64,000 nt of DNA, from the NCBI GenBank assembly GCA_022494885.1, contig JAGVSM010003549.1, positions 1-64,000 of the forward strand. Reading direction: 5' to 3'. The DNA comes from Micrasema longulum (lineage: Eukaryota; Arthropoda; Insecta; Trichoptera; Brachycentridae). The notes under the pieces were generated by a model that was not told where the DNA came from, ran no database searches, and saw only the letters and a list, made by a program, of their open reading frames with translations. Positions 22,740 through 33,044 of the stretch are shown here, piece by piece; position 1 is the first letter of the stretch; each line of letters starts with the position of its first letter. Made by a program: the position numbers and the translations under genes.

Positions 22740-23165
22740 GAGGTTCAAACGGTCAGCAGGGTCGCAGTGAGTCACATCTTGCTGGAGGGTGTGATTCTAT
22801 GAAATGCTACAAATGCCCTGTTGCCTTTCACCGGCAACACTACTGACTGTCTAACTCATATGCGTCCACGTCGCGAACCCCGGGCAATGGGATCACACAC
22901 ATAACGGTGTGATCACAGCAGATAACGAGAGGATGAAAGGCGAGTTTCTGGCGCCTGCAAATCAGAACCAACCAGCGAAGGGAAGGTAACTCCGACAGAA
23001 AAATACAACAGAGAAGACAACGGGAAACCACTCTGGACATCTCTTCCCAGGAATCACTATAGCGAGCAAATCCAACAAGCAGTTATCCTGGCCTCGGAGT
23101 AACGCAGGATCGATACGCTTTCGCTGTAGTGATTGCCAATGTCGGGGGACCTGATAAGGCACTGC
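22740..23165. other. GC-richer island, probable old repeat
   Basis: Clearly less AT-rich than its flanks, with phrases such as GAAGACAACGGGAAACCAC and GCAGGATCGATACGC that have the feel of a transposon leader. No frame has motifs, and no second copy is in the window. A short inverted pair GATCACAC/GTGTGATC lies at 22890-22915. Confidence 0.35.
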
Positions 23166-23235
23166 AAAAGAATATTTCCTTAATAGTTTATATGTTACCG
23201 TTCTTAAAGCGTACGTCTAGGAAGTCTAGTAATTT

Positions 23236-23405
23236 AAATGGAAGAGTTGAAGAAATATGGATGTTAAAACATAGGCAAAATGTTAAATGTTACACAGTGT
23301 GTAAAGTGGCAACTTAAACCAGCCAATTAAAGGTTATAAGCACTGTAAATGCCTAGACTTCCATATTCTCTTCTTCAAGGTTTTCTCCTTCCCTGTTGTA
23401 ATTTG
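23236..23405 (+). repeat. R-family interspersed repeat
   Basis: Matches 59270-59455: TTGAAGAAATATGGATGTT, GTTACACAGTGTGTAAAGTG, AACTTAAACCAGCC, CTGTAAATGCCTAGACTTCC, CCCTGTTGTAAT. Missing the distal left quarter. Confidence 0.75.
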
Positions 23406-23409
23406 TCAA

Positions 23410-24150
23410 TCTTATATATTTAACATAAAAACTAACCAAAAAGCGGTAAAAATAAACAAGTTTACTCATTTTATTTACACATTTCATTACATCGCGTATT
23501 TTGTATGTAAATACATGAGATAATACGGCCGCGAGAGCGTTTGGAATACCAGCCCAAGGGGTTACCATTGATATAAAACGTATTTTGCATTCACTAAAAA
23601 TGCTCGATTTAATTAAATGATATTGAATATGCATATAGATTTTTAACACATATTTTTTAATGAACTCGTAAGCTTTAGCAATAAAAATGCTTAATTTTTG
23701 GCGTTTTGAAGTGGCATTTAACTAATTTTAATGAATTTTGATTGAAACTAGAACAGAAACCGAAATTCAGTTTCGGCTAAAAATCTTATTTTGGTTGGTC
23801 TTTCGTTAAAATTTTTTGTTCAAATATTGCGTTTCTAAGTTTAGTATATGAAAATACTCAGATAATATGGGCACGATGGACGCAGATAGCCCAAATACTC
23901 TAAACCAGACGATGTCCATGGATCTTCCTCGAATAACAACTCGATCATGTTCAAGCGAGAAATTTTTTCTTTGATTGGGATTTATAATCGCTTTAAAGTG
24001 GCCACATTTTATCACAGAAGTCTATTTAAAACATGAATGAGAACTACATATTTTTAAAAAAAATGAAATAAGGAACGTGGATTAAATTTTCAGGGTCATT
24101 CATTGGCTGGATTCGATCATTTAAAGTCGAGATGACGTCGATAGAACATA
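23410..24150. other. unassigned AT-rich sequence
   Basis: Nothing recognised; a short hairpin CCGAAATTCAGTTTCGG is at 23760. Confidence 0.4.
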
Positions 24151-24173
24151 CCGAGGTAGATAGAGATAGTTTA

Positions 24174-24909
24174 TAGATGAACGAAAGTAAGTCAAAAGTG
24201 ATGGTATTTGAAAGGGATAGTGAGGTTACTGACTGCATAATAAATGTAAACAACGAATGTCTCGAGCAAGTAGAAGAATTTGTGTACCTGGGAAGCATGT
24301 TTTCAAGAGATGGAAGAGTAGAAAAAGATGTTGAAAGAAGAGTGAATGCGGGCAACAAAATGAACGGAGCACTAAGCACAGTAATTTCTAATAAAATATG
24401 TCAATCGAAGCTAAACTGGCAGTGCACAACGGAGTTTTAGTCCCAACACTTATGTATGGAAGTGAAACATGGAACTGGCAGAGAAAGGATGAAAGCCGAG
24501 TGAACGCGGTTGAAATGCGATCTCTTAGACGAATATGTGGGAAATCAATGTATGACGGGGTTACGAATGATGAAATCAGGCGAGAGTGTAAATCTGAGTC
24601 AAGTATAATTGATAAGATTAGAAAGGGTCTCTGAGATGGTTTGGTCACGTAGAACGAATGGACGACGAAAGAATGGTAAAACAAGTATATATGGCGAAAA
24701 TGAACGGCAACGTTAGACGAGGACGACCAAGGAAGACGTGGCATGATCAGATAAACCAAAATCCTAAGTCTGGTCATGTCAAAAGCAGACAGAACCGAAG
24801 GGCATGTATGACAAGATGTATGAATGTGGAAGAGGCTAGGAGTGTATGCCAGGATAGACGTGTGTGGCGGTCCATTCTCTCTGCCTACCCCTACGGGGAA
24901 ATGGCGTGA
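24174..24909 (+). pseudogene. LINE RT C-terminal region, (TAG)n-tailed family, copy 1
   Basis: Three frames in succession encode one protein end: NESKSKVMVFERDSE, QVEEFVYLGSMFSRDGR, ERRVNAGNKMNGAL; then KLAVHNGVLVPTLMYGSETW, RVNAVEMRSLRRICG; then RWFGHVERMDDERM, GRPRKTWHDQI, NRRACMTRCMNVEEARSVC, WRSILSAYPYGEMA. Shifts fall near 24395 and 24630. This is the thumb/connection part after the RT catalytic core of a common arthropod non-LTR family (clade uncertain). It ends at GGCGTGATGG followed by (TAG)7. Relatives: 30316-31110, 31985-32970, and a 3' stub at 57424-57470. Confidence 0.85.
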
Positions 24910-24912
24910 TGG

Positions 24913-24933
24913 TAGTAGTAGTAGTAGTAGTAG
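24913..24933 (+). repeat. (TAG)7 microsatellite at LINE 3' end
   Basis: Seven perfect TAG units directly follow the LINE end. The copy at 32952-32970 has a degenerate GTAGTAGTAATAGTAG in the same place, so this is the family's own 3' terminus. Confidence 0.9.
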
Positions 24934-24939
24934 TGTCCC

Positions 24940-25505
24940 GTTTCGATATTTACAGATGAAGAAAGCGTTCATAATCGTGGTATACTGCATACGAAAATAA
25001 AATAGGGACGAGTTTGAGTTTGGGTATCGTCTATTGGCTTGTTAACCTTAATAATAAGTTAAGGAATGCTATCTTTGTTTACTTTTTTATATTTTACTTT
25101 TTGTGCTGTTACATGTTCACTTAATTGCCATACTTACTAGTTCTTTGCTCAATTTTTTTTATTTTTTTTTTATTTTCTTTTATTCAGGAAACATACAGTA
25201 CAGTTACAAAGTTTAATATTTTACACAATTGGACTTAATTCTAATGGACCAGTGAAGTTTCCATATTAAAAAGCAATTATATGTAAGGTTAATTATGAAA
25301 GTATAAAAAAGAGAAGGAAAAAGAAAACATAAAAGAAAGTTGGATAAAAATTTAAATTTAAGTGAAAAAATATATTTTAAGGTTTGTAGTTTGTAGTGAG
25401 TATTTACAAATGGAAATAATATTAAAATCAATGTATTATTATTGCGTTTCTTAAAATTATTTTTATTATTAACTTTTTAAAATCATTCTTTTGTTGTTGA
25501 AATCC
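24940..25505. other. AT-rich sequence, nothing recognised
   Basis: Poly-T tracts (25147-25185) and A/T runs only. Confidence 0.45.
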
Positions 25506-25510
25506 CATTT

Positions 25511-25995
25511 GTCGATGCGTTTTGAAGCTGCAAGACTTTTTGTGATGTTAGCTATCATATTATGTAATTGTTATCAACTATCAAATACCTAAATTTAGTA
25601 AATGGGGTCTAGAATTTCAACCGTTCATGCGCTCAGTAGCTGCAAGACTTGTTGTTATCTAAATTCTAATTTTATAAATCTGCTGTTTATTTCGTTTTTA
25701 AAATATCATTTAAACTCTAAACTTCATTGTCAAATAAAACATTTAAAAATAAAAATGGAAATAGGGGTTACATTTCTTATTGTCCATGCGCTCTGTAGCT
25801 GCAAGACGTTCTGTTATCTAGCTCAAATATATCATAATTGTAATATATCATAATTGGAGACGAGGAACTAGAATCCCAACCGTCCATGCGCTCTGTAGCT
25901 GCAAGACGTGTGGGGATATTTATTTATTGTACAGCGCCCTTGAGGTGATTTTCACAAAAATGGCGCTATATAAATTATCCAAACATTATTATTAT
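25511..25995 (+). repeat. 27-bp motif array with L2-like 3' tail (copy 2, longest)
   Basis: Four 27-bp motifs start at 25511, 25623, 25782 and 25882 (spacing 112, 159, 100). The last two are identical to each other (GTCCATGCGCTCTG..., 25782-25808 and 25882-25908). Spacers are AT-rich but contain a recurring GGGGTCTAGAATTTCAACC-type lead-in. After the last motif come TTATTTATTGTACAGCGCCC, TTGAGGTGATTTTCAC, GGCGCTATATAAATTATCC and (ATT)n. The tail is the one L2 reverse transcriptases recognise, which suggests mobilisation in trans. Confidence 0.8.
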
Positions 25996-26029
25996 TATGG
26001 GTCTAGTTGTTGCGGGTTAAAGAACACTG

Positions 26030-26105
26030 AGGTAAAGTAGGCAAGGAAGGTTGAATGTGGAAATTGTGACAATAATCGACACTGCATACTTGCATAATAC
26101 ATGCG
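26030..26105 (+). repeat. short interspersed repeat shared with 7430-7500
   Basis: See the copy at 7430: GAATGTGGAAATTGTGACAA and CACTGCATACTTGCATAAT correspond. Unclassified. Confidence 0.4.
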
Positions 26106-26109
26106 TTAC

Positions 26110-26505
26110 CGCAGTATATTATGATAAATTAAGGGACGTTAAGTTATTTTATATTTGTCTTGTATCATAGATAAGGTAAGGGAATTTCTAAGGAAATGTG
26201 CATGATAATCCACGAGCTGTTGTGGGGAGCCTCCGGTGCGCAAACCAGCATTATAATTCAAAGAGATGCATTGTGTACCAAATATTATAACTTGTAGTTT
26301 CTGTTTAGTTCTGAGTCCTGTACGGACCTCATTGTGGCCAATCCCTCCTTTGTGGCAGGATAAAGTTTTTTTAGTTGAAGAGGAGAGGGTCATCAAATAA
26401 ACTATTTATTAAATAATAAAGAATGTTGCTGTTAAAAATTGTAAATTGAAGGGGTTTTGTATGTTTTTAGTATTCTTTGATTTATAAATTTAAATGTTTT
26501 TTTTC
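26110..26505. other. unassigned sequence
   Basis: The minus strand has an 85-codon frame (26139-26396) without motifs; treated as chance. Confidence 0.35.
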
Positions 26506-26509
26506 TTTC

Positions 26510-26752
26510 AAAACGATAAGATATATCTGCCTCATTGAATCGACTTACGGAATGCTTGTCTGGGGTTTCACCTTCCAGTTTCATCTGGGTAAAATCTATG
26601 ATATTCAGATAAGACTGTTAAAAGGAATTGTACCGAATAGCATAGTACGTGAAGCGAAACATTTGGGCGAAGGTATTTATTTTTAAATTCTGTAATGTCC
26701 TGCCAGTAAAACAACTTTGTGAGTACAAATTGATTGTAGATCACATTTTTAT
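26510..26752 (+). pseudogene. LINE C-terminal fragment
   Basis: The frame reads ICLIESTYGMLVWGF, QIRLLKGIV, then after a shift near 26684 KFCNVLPVKQLCEYKLIVDH. The motif pair 'Y(G)...VWG' and 'ILP+KQLCEYK+++' is seen in many arthropod non-LTR polymerases downstream of the RT core. Both ends are truncated. Confidence 0.7.
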
Positions 26753-26754
26753 TT

Positions 26755-27290
26755 CGGAATGTAGAAAGAAGTAGATGAGGGTTTGGTTGGAGTTCCTACC
26801 CCAGTTAGAGATTGACAGAGAAGACACGAAGTTGGTGCTTCATGCGTATTTATTACATGGCTAATAAGATGCGACACTTTGTTGAGGAGCGCACGAGTAA
26901 TGGAGATGATGAGTTAAAGAGACTGCACTCGAACTACATGCTGGAACTGTGTGATGTTGTCGAGCTGGTCTGACGTGAACTGAACGGACTGACTGACTGA
27001 TTTTGGCTGCGCCCTGTGGTCTCTTTATGGACCATATTCCTTTGTAGTTCATTTCTTCATGGTAGGGACGATGTGAATGTACTGCAGGGCGATGCCCTCC
27101 GATTTCATGTGAAATACTCAGAGTTGCATTTTACAAATGTATAGGATTCGATTGAAAATGATGACATTGCATCGTCGGTCATTAGTCTCTTTAAGGTGAA
27201 CTAATTTAACTCGTGTGTGTCATCGACCATGGACTATGGACCCTACAGGAATATTCCAACAAAAAAAAACCCACGCTCACGACACTAGAC
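26755..27290. other. unassigned sequence
   Basis: Moderate GC at 26820-27030; no motif and no match elsewhere in the window. Confidence 0.35.
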
Positions 27291-27294
27291 TAAA

Positions 27295-27425
27295 AACTAA
27301 GGATTCCCTGGTTGTTCCCCGAATTACAAATGACTTCGGAGAACATACACTAAATTTTGATAATCCAAGGTTGTTTAATGATCTCCCTTAAACTACCATT
27401 CACATGAAAGATCTTCAATTGAAAA
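27295..27425 (+). pseudogene. LINE carboxyl-terminal remnant
   Basis: Frame: LVVPRITNDFGEHTLNFDNP, RLFNDLP, stop, then TTIHMKDLQLKKKI. The block 'VPR..N.FG...L....PRLFN.LP' is characteristic of LINE ORF ends. The preceding RT is missing. Confidence 0.5.
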
Positions 27426-27530
27426 AAAAATCTTCCCACTAAATCTAATAATATGAAGAAAATTACAAAGCTTATGAAAAATAAAACGTGTATTTATTAT
27501 GTCATTTACTTAAACAAATTTGTATCTAGT

Positions 27531-27805
27531 GAATCGAATGAATAATTAATTACTGTTAAATGCAAACATGTTTTTTGATTTGATCTTTTTTTCTTGATTT
27601 CATATAAATTTTAATGGATTGATTGATTGATTGATCTTGATTTTCATATGAGTTTCAATGGAGTTAATCGAGTGAATAATTAAATTCTGTTAAATGCGAA
27701 CATGGCATATTGATTTGATTTTTTTTTTCTTGATTTTTACATAAATTTGTATGGAGGGAATTGAGTGATTAGTTAATTTCTGTCTAATGCAAACTTGGTC
27801 TTGAA
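27531..27805 (+). repeat. degenerate tandem repeat, three units
   Basis: Units begin near 27531, 27665 and 27759 with (A/T)AATCGAGTGAATAATTAA-like words, followed by CTGTTAAATGCAAACATG and a TTGATTTGATTTTT...CTTGATTT stretch. The first unit is lengthened by a (TTGA)4 insert at 27617-27634. No coding. Confidence 0.75.
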
Positions 27806-27830
27806 AAAAGAAGTCGGAGATTTAAAAAAA

Positions 27831-27863
27831 AAATCATTGACGCCGGATAGACGTCAATGATTT
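27831..27863. repeat. perfect 12-bp inverted repeat, 9-nt loop
   Basis: AAATCATTGACG (27831-27842) and CGTCAATGATTT (27852-27863) flank a 9-nt spacer, preceded by an A10 run. It looks like a strong hairpin, possibly the terminus of an element ending just before the LINE fragment at 27902. Confidence 0.85.
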
Positions 27864-27901
27864 GTTGTTTTTTTGTGTTGACGTTAATGTAAATATATCT
27901 A

Positions 27902-28044
27902 CCGATACAATTCTACAATAAGGTACCTCGTGAAATTCAGGCTTTTCCAACATTTTTTAAAAAGATTTTGTCAAGCACAGCCTGATTGGAAAGAGCTACT
28001 ATAGAGTTGAATAATATTTGCAGGACAATACAACTTGGCATTAG
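27902..28044 (+). pseudogene. LINE carboxyl-terminal remnant (FYN..P type)
   Basis: One frame: PIQFYNKVPREIQAF followed by TFFKKIL; a shift near 27980 leads to LIGKSYYRVE, stop, YLQDNTTW. This pairs with the well-known LINE end 'FYN.+P.EI...FK..+K..L++K+YY.++E+L.D...W'. Confidence 0.65.
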
Positions 28045-28049
28045 ATTCG

Positions 28050-30300
28050 TGATTGTTGATTTTTATTGATTGATTTTATTTTTTTTTGTCTAAATTGTGT
28101 TTATTTAAATTTATTCGTTTGATAGGTTTAATTTACTAATTATTGTGTTATGTTTTAAAGACTATATAACAGATTCGATGAATTATTTTATTGTTATTTT
28201 ATGAACATATACAGCATATCTGCCTTTTACAAACATTTATAATATTAACATATTTGGCTTAGTATTTTTTTTTTTTTTAAAAACTGAATTTTAAAAACAA
28301 GATTTGTAAAAAAAAATATACAAGATTTAAATTTAAAAAAATAACCTAAAAACTATACAGCATATTCGGTAGAAAGTAATAAAACACTACAGTAAACCAA
28401 CAAAAAAATCATAAGTACTGTTTCACACAGCTAGGCAAAGTGAACCAAAAACTGGATATGAAATGCATGAATAAATAAATATAATTACCATTCACCATCT
28501 TTGAAAAAGTTCAAAAGGTTTATTGTATAGGAACAATACCCTACAGTAAATATATCAGATACGTGGAAATAACTATTGCCGAGTTCATGAATTCCAGATA
28601 AAGAATAATAATAATAATAAAATAACAAAAACTGTTTTTTTTCATCATTAAAACACCTAACTCACGAGTGATCGCTAGCGTACTGCCTCTCCTGAAGTAT
28701 TTTTCTTATATTTTGAAAAGATTTGCATTACAATTAAGCAGTTGTATTGTTGTAGAAAATATTTAAAAAATACAAATCAGGATAGCACTAAACTTCTTCA
28801 TTAATAAAATTACATGGTGTTGATTAGTATAGATAGTCAGCCGGATTAATGTTGCATTTCACACCCCTGGTTATTCCACATACAGCACATGCATGGTAAG
28901 AGGGAAGAGAACCCACCCCTTTCCTCTCTAAGGTAACATTAACTTGCATTGTTTCCTAGTCTTATGGAAATGTTCCTTATCTAACTGTCCAGGTTCAGGT
29001 AGACTGAGGCAATCTTGCTGTGGGGAGTTATTATTACTTCCAACGCCATTATACCTGTCAAACTACATTGGCCCTAATGTATAAACAAACGCAGACGATG
29101 AAGTAATCTTAGATAGATAATAAACACATGTATTGAATGAAAAGGATCACGGTCTTAATACATCCTTTGATTATCATAATAATAACAATAATTAACGATG
29201 ATTTTTGGCGCGAGTGATCATTTCAAGCCCGCCGTACGTCGAATTTTTTTAAAACAAACCTACCTGCCAACTTTAAATTATTATTTACTTACACACAAAT
29301 ATAAAGTTAATAAAAATACAATCAATTTTATACAACACATTTTCGTATCCTACATAGACAAAATATACTTATTTTTTTTATTTTTCACTTATCATCATAG
29401 TAATAATGATTTGATTTTTCTTAATGTTTTTTTTCTGCCGTATTTTGCATTTGAATATACTCTTTAAGATATTAGAATTACTAATTTATATTATTCGGAT
29501 TAATGATTTAAACAAAAAATACTCCGGCGAACAAACTAATTTGTGGTGAGTTCATTTTCAATAAATAATAATGTATTGTCTACCGGAAATTGGGACATAA
29601 CAAACTTCATGTTGGAGGTTTTCGGTTTTTTGCGCAACAGTAAAATAATTTAATTAATTACTCTGCTTTGGCAATTTGTGGTCAGGGGACACTGTTGTGG
29701 TAAAGCAAAATTATTTGGTTCTTTTCTGACGTAAAATAAAGTGTTTTCGTGATTCGAAGTTATTCGTAAATTTAGTAATATTTTATTTTTTTATATCTTT
29801 TAGTTTTTTATGATGTATTTTATAAATTTATTGAAATCTATAGTCATATACACAATGAAACAGCTATAATATAAAATATGCTTAAAACTAGACTAAAAAT
29901 TATTTCAAACTTACAATTAACAATGCACATAAATGTGTCATGAGTTATATTACAGGAGAACCGAAATTGAAAAACAAAAAAGAAATATTTGCGCATAATA
30001 TGTAAATTTAAAATTAAAATGTATAATTTTGTAAATTAACTAATATTACATACCAAATAAAAACCATAAGCTTTAGTTAATTTTTCATTATTTTTAGCAT
30101 CTAATCATATAATTGAAAACCGTTGTATTTTGAACTAATTTGTGTTATTGTTTTCTTATTAAGTGGTCTTATCCTATTCCCATTTCTAGATTTTTGGTTA
30201 TGTATATTTTTTATTTATTGTGAATGCAATGAATTGTTGGAATTCCATTTTAAAATTCGGTAAAGTGTTTAAAATAAAATACATTTACTGGTTTAAATTT
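28050..30300. other. AT-rich desert
   Basis: Long poly-A/T stretches; a less AT-rich patch at 28850-29080 without motifs; (AAT)5 at 28606-28621. The 89-codon frame at 29198-29467 is low-complexity. No features supported. Confidence 0.4.
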
Positions 30301-30315
30301 TACTTGCAATTCTTG

Positions 30316-31110
30316 TTAACAAAACTCTACGATGTATGCAAGAAAAGCAATGTGCTTATGAATGTTGATGAATCGAAAGTGATGGTTTTTGAAAGGGATG
30401 AAAATATGACTAAATGTAAGATCACTGTAAACGGAGATATTCTGAATCAGGTAGAAGAATTTATGTATCTGGGAAGTATGTTTATTAGGGATGAAAATAC
30501 TGAGAAAGGAATTGAAAGGAGGGTGAGTGCCAGAAACAGGGTGAACGGTGGATTGAAATCTACTTTTGCAAACAAATGTTTATCGTGGGAGACAAAACTA
30601 GCAGTTCACAATGGAGTTCTAGTGCCAACTCTAATGTATGAGAGTGAAGTATGGAATTGGAAAATAACGATGAATGTAGGTAGGTTAAATGTTGTCGAAA
30701 TGCAACCCCCCAGGCGAATGTGTGGTAAAACGATAAACGATAAGCGCACAAATGTCGAGATCCGTAAACTCTGTAAGGCTGAGACATGCATTATCGACAT
30801 AACCAAGAAAGGGGTGCTGCGTTGGTTTGAACATGTAGAGCAAATGGACAGCAAAAGAACGGCTAAAAGTATCTACTATGCGAATGTTGATGGATGCAGA
30901 AAACGAGCAAGACCGAAAAAGGCATGGCACGATCAAGTACATCAAATACTTGAAGATGGACAAGTCAAGAGTAGGAATAATCGGCGTGCGTGCATGAGAA
31001 GATGTATGAATATAGGGGAAACGAGGTCTGTATGCAAATACGGAGTGGTATGGCGTTCTATTCTTTCTGCTTACTGTCTGTTCTATCCTATCCGCTCTCT
31101 AAAACGGCGT
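30316..31110 (+). pseudogene. LINE RT C-terminal region, (TAG)n-tailed family, copy 2 (open frame)
   Basis: A continuous frame (30220-31191, 323 codons) is the longest open frame among the LINE fragments after the L2 polymerase. Homology begins near residue 33 (LYDVCKKSNVLMNVDESKVM). It continues with QVEEFMYLGSMFIRDENT, ERRVSARNRVNGGL, LAVHNGVLVPTLMYESEVW, NVVEMQPPRRMCGK, GVLRWFEHVEQMDSKR, ARPKKAWHDQVHQIL, NRRACMRRCMNIGETRSVC and WRSILSAY, ending at GGCGTGATGG. It is 5'-truncated (no RT catalytic core) and substituted at conserved sites (FEH for FGH, ARP for GRP), so an old copy that escaped frameshifts by luck. After 31110 the frame runs into unrelated sequence. Confidence 0.85.
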
Positions 31111-31157
31111 GATGGTTCGTTTGGTTATTTGTTTGAAATTCTACTTTATTTTTTTAC

Positions 31158-31206
31158 ATACATACAAGAGCGACGCGTTTCGTCTTATTAGGACATTGTC
31201 AAACTA
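31158..31206 (-). repeat. PLE-type terminal motif with hammerhead-like core
   Basis: The minus strand reads TTGACAA (for CTGANGA), T, GTC..TAATA..GAC stem, GAAA, CGCG, then TCG, i.e. the order of a type I hammerhead with a tiny stem III and a GTC-type cleavage triplet. The first base and the G of CTGANGA are mutated. It abuts the LINE end at 31110. Probably the edge of a decayed Penelope-like element. Confidence 0.45.
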
Positions 31207-31209
31207 ACT

Positions 31210-31800
31210 TTAATATTTACAAAGTTTCCTTATATACTAAGGAACAACAATTATTGTTGAATTACCACCTCCAGTTTCTAACTAATTAGTCCTTACTGTT
31301 TTGATTTTTCGCGTCTTCTGTGTCCAGTGAATCAGAATTTTATGAAATAATAAAACTCTAGTAGTTAACACTGGATGATTCTCTTCTGAATGACTCGCTG
31401 GTCGTATCTTTTGGACCGGTCGTAAATGGCAAACAGCAAACACCAAGTAGAATGCCAACACCCCGTATATTCGGGAGCGACTTACGAATTACAGGTTTTA
31501 CGTTCGGCTTCGAAGTTTACCCCTTTTCCCGTGAGCTCCCGCTTAACCCACCCAAGTGGCTGAAACTCAATAACACAAATGTCTATACTAAACCTTCCCC
31601 AATAGACTAGCTGACACGTGCAGAAGAAGAATCAAAGGGTGGAACAAAGATAAATGTCCGTTTTATTGACTTTTTAGCTTTACTCAACTTTGCTTCCACA
31701 ATGTGCTTTTAGAAAACAAAATCTTGTTAAAAAAATTTGCATTTAGAAAAATTTCAATAAATTTAACAAATTACGACAGAGTTTGAAAATATTTCAGATA
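31210..31800. other. unassigned sequence
   Basis: Includes a GC-richer patch at 31400-31620 with no motif. It could be internal sequence of the element whose edge is at 31158-31206, but nothing shows this. Confidence 0.3.
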
Positions 31801-31807
31801 GGGAAAT

Positions 31808-31960
31808 ATCGAAACCTAAGCATAAGCAGGGCTTATGACCTTCATTGGCTGGTTTAAGTGGTCACTTTACACACTTTGTAACATTCCCCATTTTGTTTAT
31901 GTTTTGAACATTTAAATTTCTTCTATCTGTTGATTTTATTAAAGTTAAAGACAGCGAAAT
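31808..31960 (-). repeat. R-family interspersed repeat
   Basis: GGCTTATGACC, CATTGGCTGGTTTAAGTGG and CACTTTACACACTTTGTAAC, then TTCTATCTGTTGATTTT and AAAGTTAAAGA, match the reverse complement of 59230-59380. Confidence 0.75.
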
Positions 31961-31984
31961 GATGGCGCACTGAGCACAACAATT

Positions 31985-32970
31985 GTTAAAAAAATATGTC
32001 AATCAAAGCTAAAAACTGGGAGTGCACAGCGGAGTTTCAATCCCGACATTTATAAATGTAAGTGAAACATTAAATTGGCAGAGGAAGGATGAAAGTAGAA
32101 TTAACGCAGTCGAAATGCGATCTCTTAGACAAATGTGTGAGAGATCAATGCATGACAGGATTAGGTTTGTCGAAATCAGGCGAGAAATCTGAGACAGGTA
32201 TAATTAATAAGATTGATAATGGGTCTCTCAGATTTAAATTTAAATTTCTTTATTTTAAACGTTTACGTACATTACAAAAATGTTTCAGGGCATACATACG
32301 ACGATTTTTTTTTCACATAAATTTAAATATACAAAATGGTAAAATGAAAATACCCAGCAATTAAAAAAATGGATGCTATCCTCTCTGATTTTTTTTCACT
32401 AATATTAAAGTTGTTGAAATCCGAAGAGATACGGTTGAGTAAAGCCATTGCTCTTTCTACTGGCTTTACCATCGGCAGGTTGGTTATGCAAGCAGGAAAA
32501 TAAAACTTAAAGTTAATTAAAAGTTATTAGAAACACAAAAAAAATACTCTCCATTACACCTTTGTTGATCGTAATACCACGGATTAATCTATGAAAATAC
32601 ACAAGCAAGTATGCATTTTTTCTTTCCTTCAAACTATTGCAGCCAAACATTGCCTATGTGAGTTTGAAATTTCAGTTTAGCATCAGACATATGAGATGGT
32701 TTGGTTATGATAAAAGAATGGTAAAATTAGTACAAGTATATGGCGAGAAACAACGGTAAAGTGGGACGAGGACAGCTAAAAAAGACGTGGCACGTTCAGA
32801 TAAACCATAATCTGGTCATGTCAAAAGCAAATAGAACTGAAAGGTATGTCTGACAACATGTATGAATGGCGAAGAAGCTAGGAGTATATGCCAGGATAAA
32901 TTTGTGTGGCGGTCTATCTTCTCTGCCTACTCATACGGAAAAATGGCGTGATGGTAGTAGTAATAGTAGA
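31985..32970 (+). pseudogene. LINE RT C-terminal region, (TAG)n-tailed family, copy 3 (split)
   Basis: Pieces 31985-32232 and 32691-32970 align with 24395-24930 of copy 1: ATGTCAATCAAAGCTAAA, CAGTCGAAATGCGATCTC, AATCAGGCGAGA, then GAGATGGTTTGGT, GGACGAGGACAGC, GCCAGGATAAA, GGCGTGATGG and a decayed (GTA)n. Multiple indels destroy the frame. The 458 bp between the pieces is an inserted Jockey-like LINE end, so this copy is older than that insertion. Confidence 0.85.
32233..32690 (-). mobile_element. Jockey-like LINE 3' end nested in another LINE
   Basis: The minus strand encodes SLKERKNAYLLVYFHRLIRG, then KFYFPACITNLPMVKPVERA and MALLNRISSDFNNFNISE, homologous to the proteins at 44995-45326 (LPMVMPVGRATAML) and 54710-55204. 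The 3' end is A/T-rich (ATTTAAATTTAAA in the plus strand), directly at the junction. 5'-truncated. Junction bases (CAGAT/GAGAT) hint at a short target duplication but are not conclusive. Confidence 0.8.
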
Positions 32971-33044
32971 CTACTAAGATAAGAGCTGAAACCTTTATTG
33001 TTGTGCAGAGATTCATCTGATTGGAGTATTACACAAATTAGAAA

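Noticed and set aside
24388..24990. 200-codon minus-strand frame
   Set aside because: It is the antisense shadow of the LINE fragment encoded on the plus strand over the same region.
21190..25908. CRISPR-like arrays (conserved repeat plus variable spacers)
   Set aside because: The 27-bp motif has spacers of 70-130 bp of uneven length, the context is a eukaryotic retroelement tail, and no cas-like genes exist.
30560..30963. Minus-strand frames of 75-92 codons
   Set aside because: Antisense shadows of the open LINE frame at 30316-31110.
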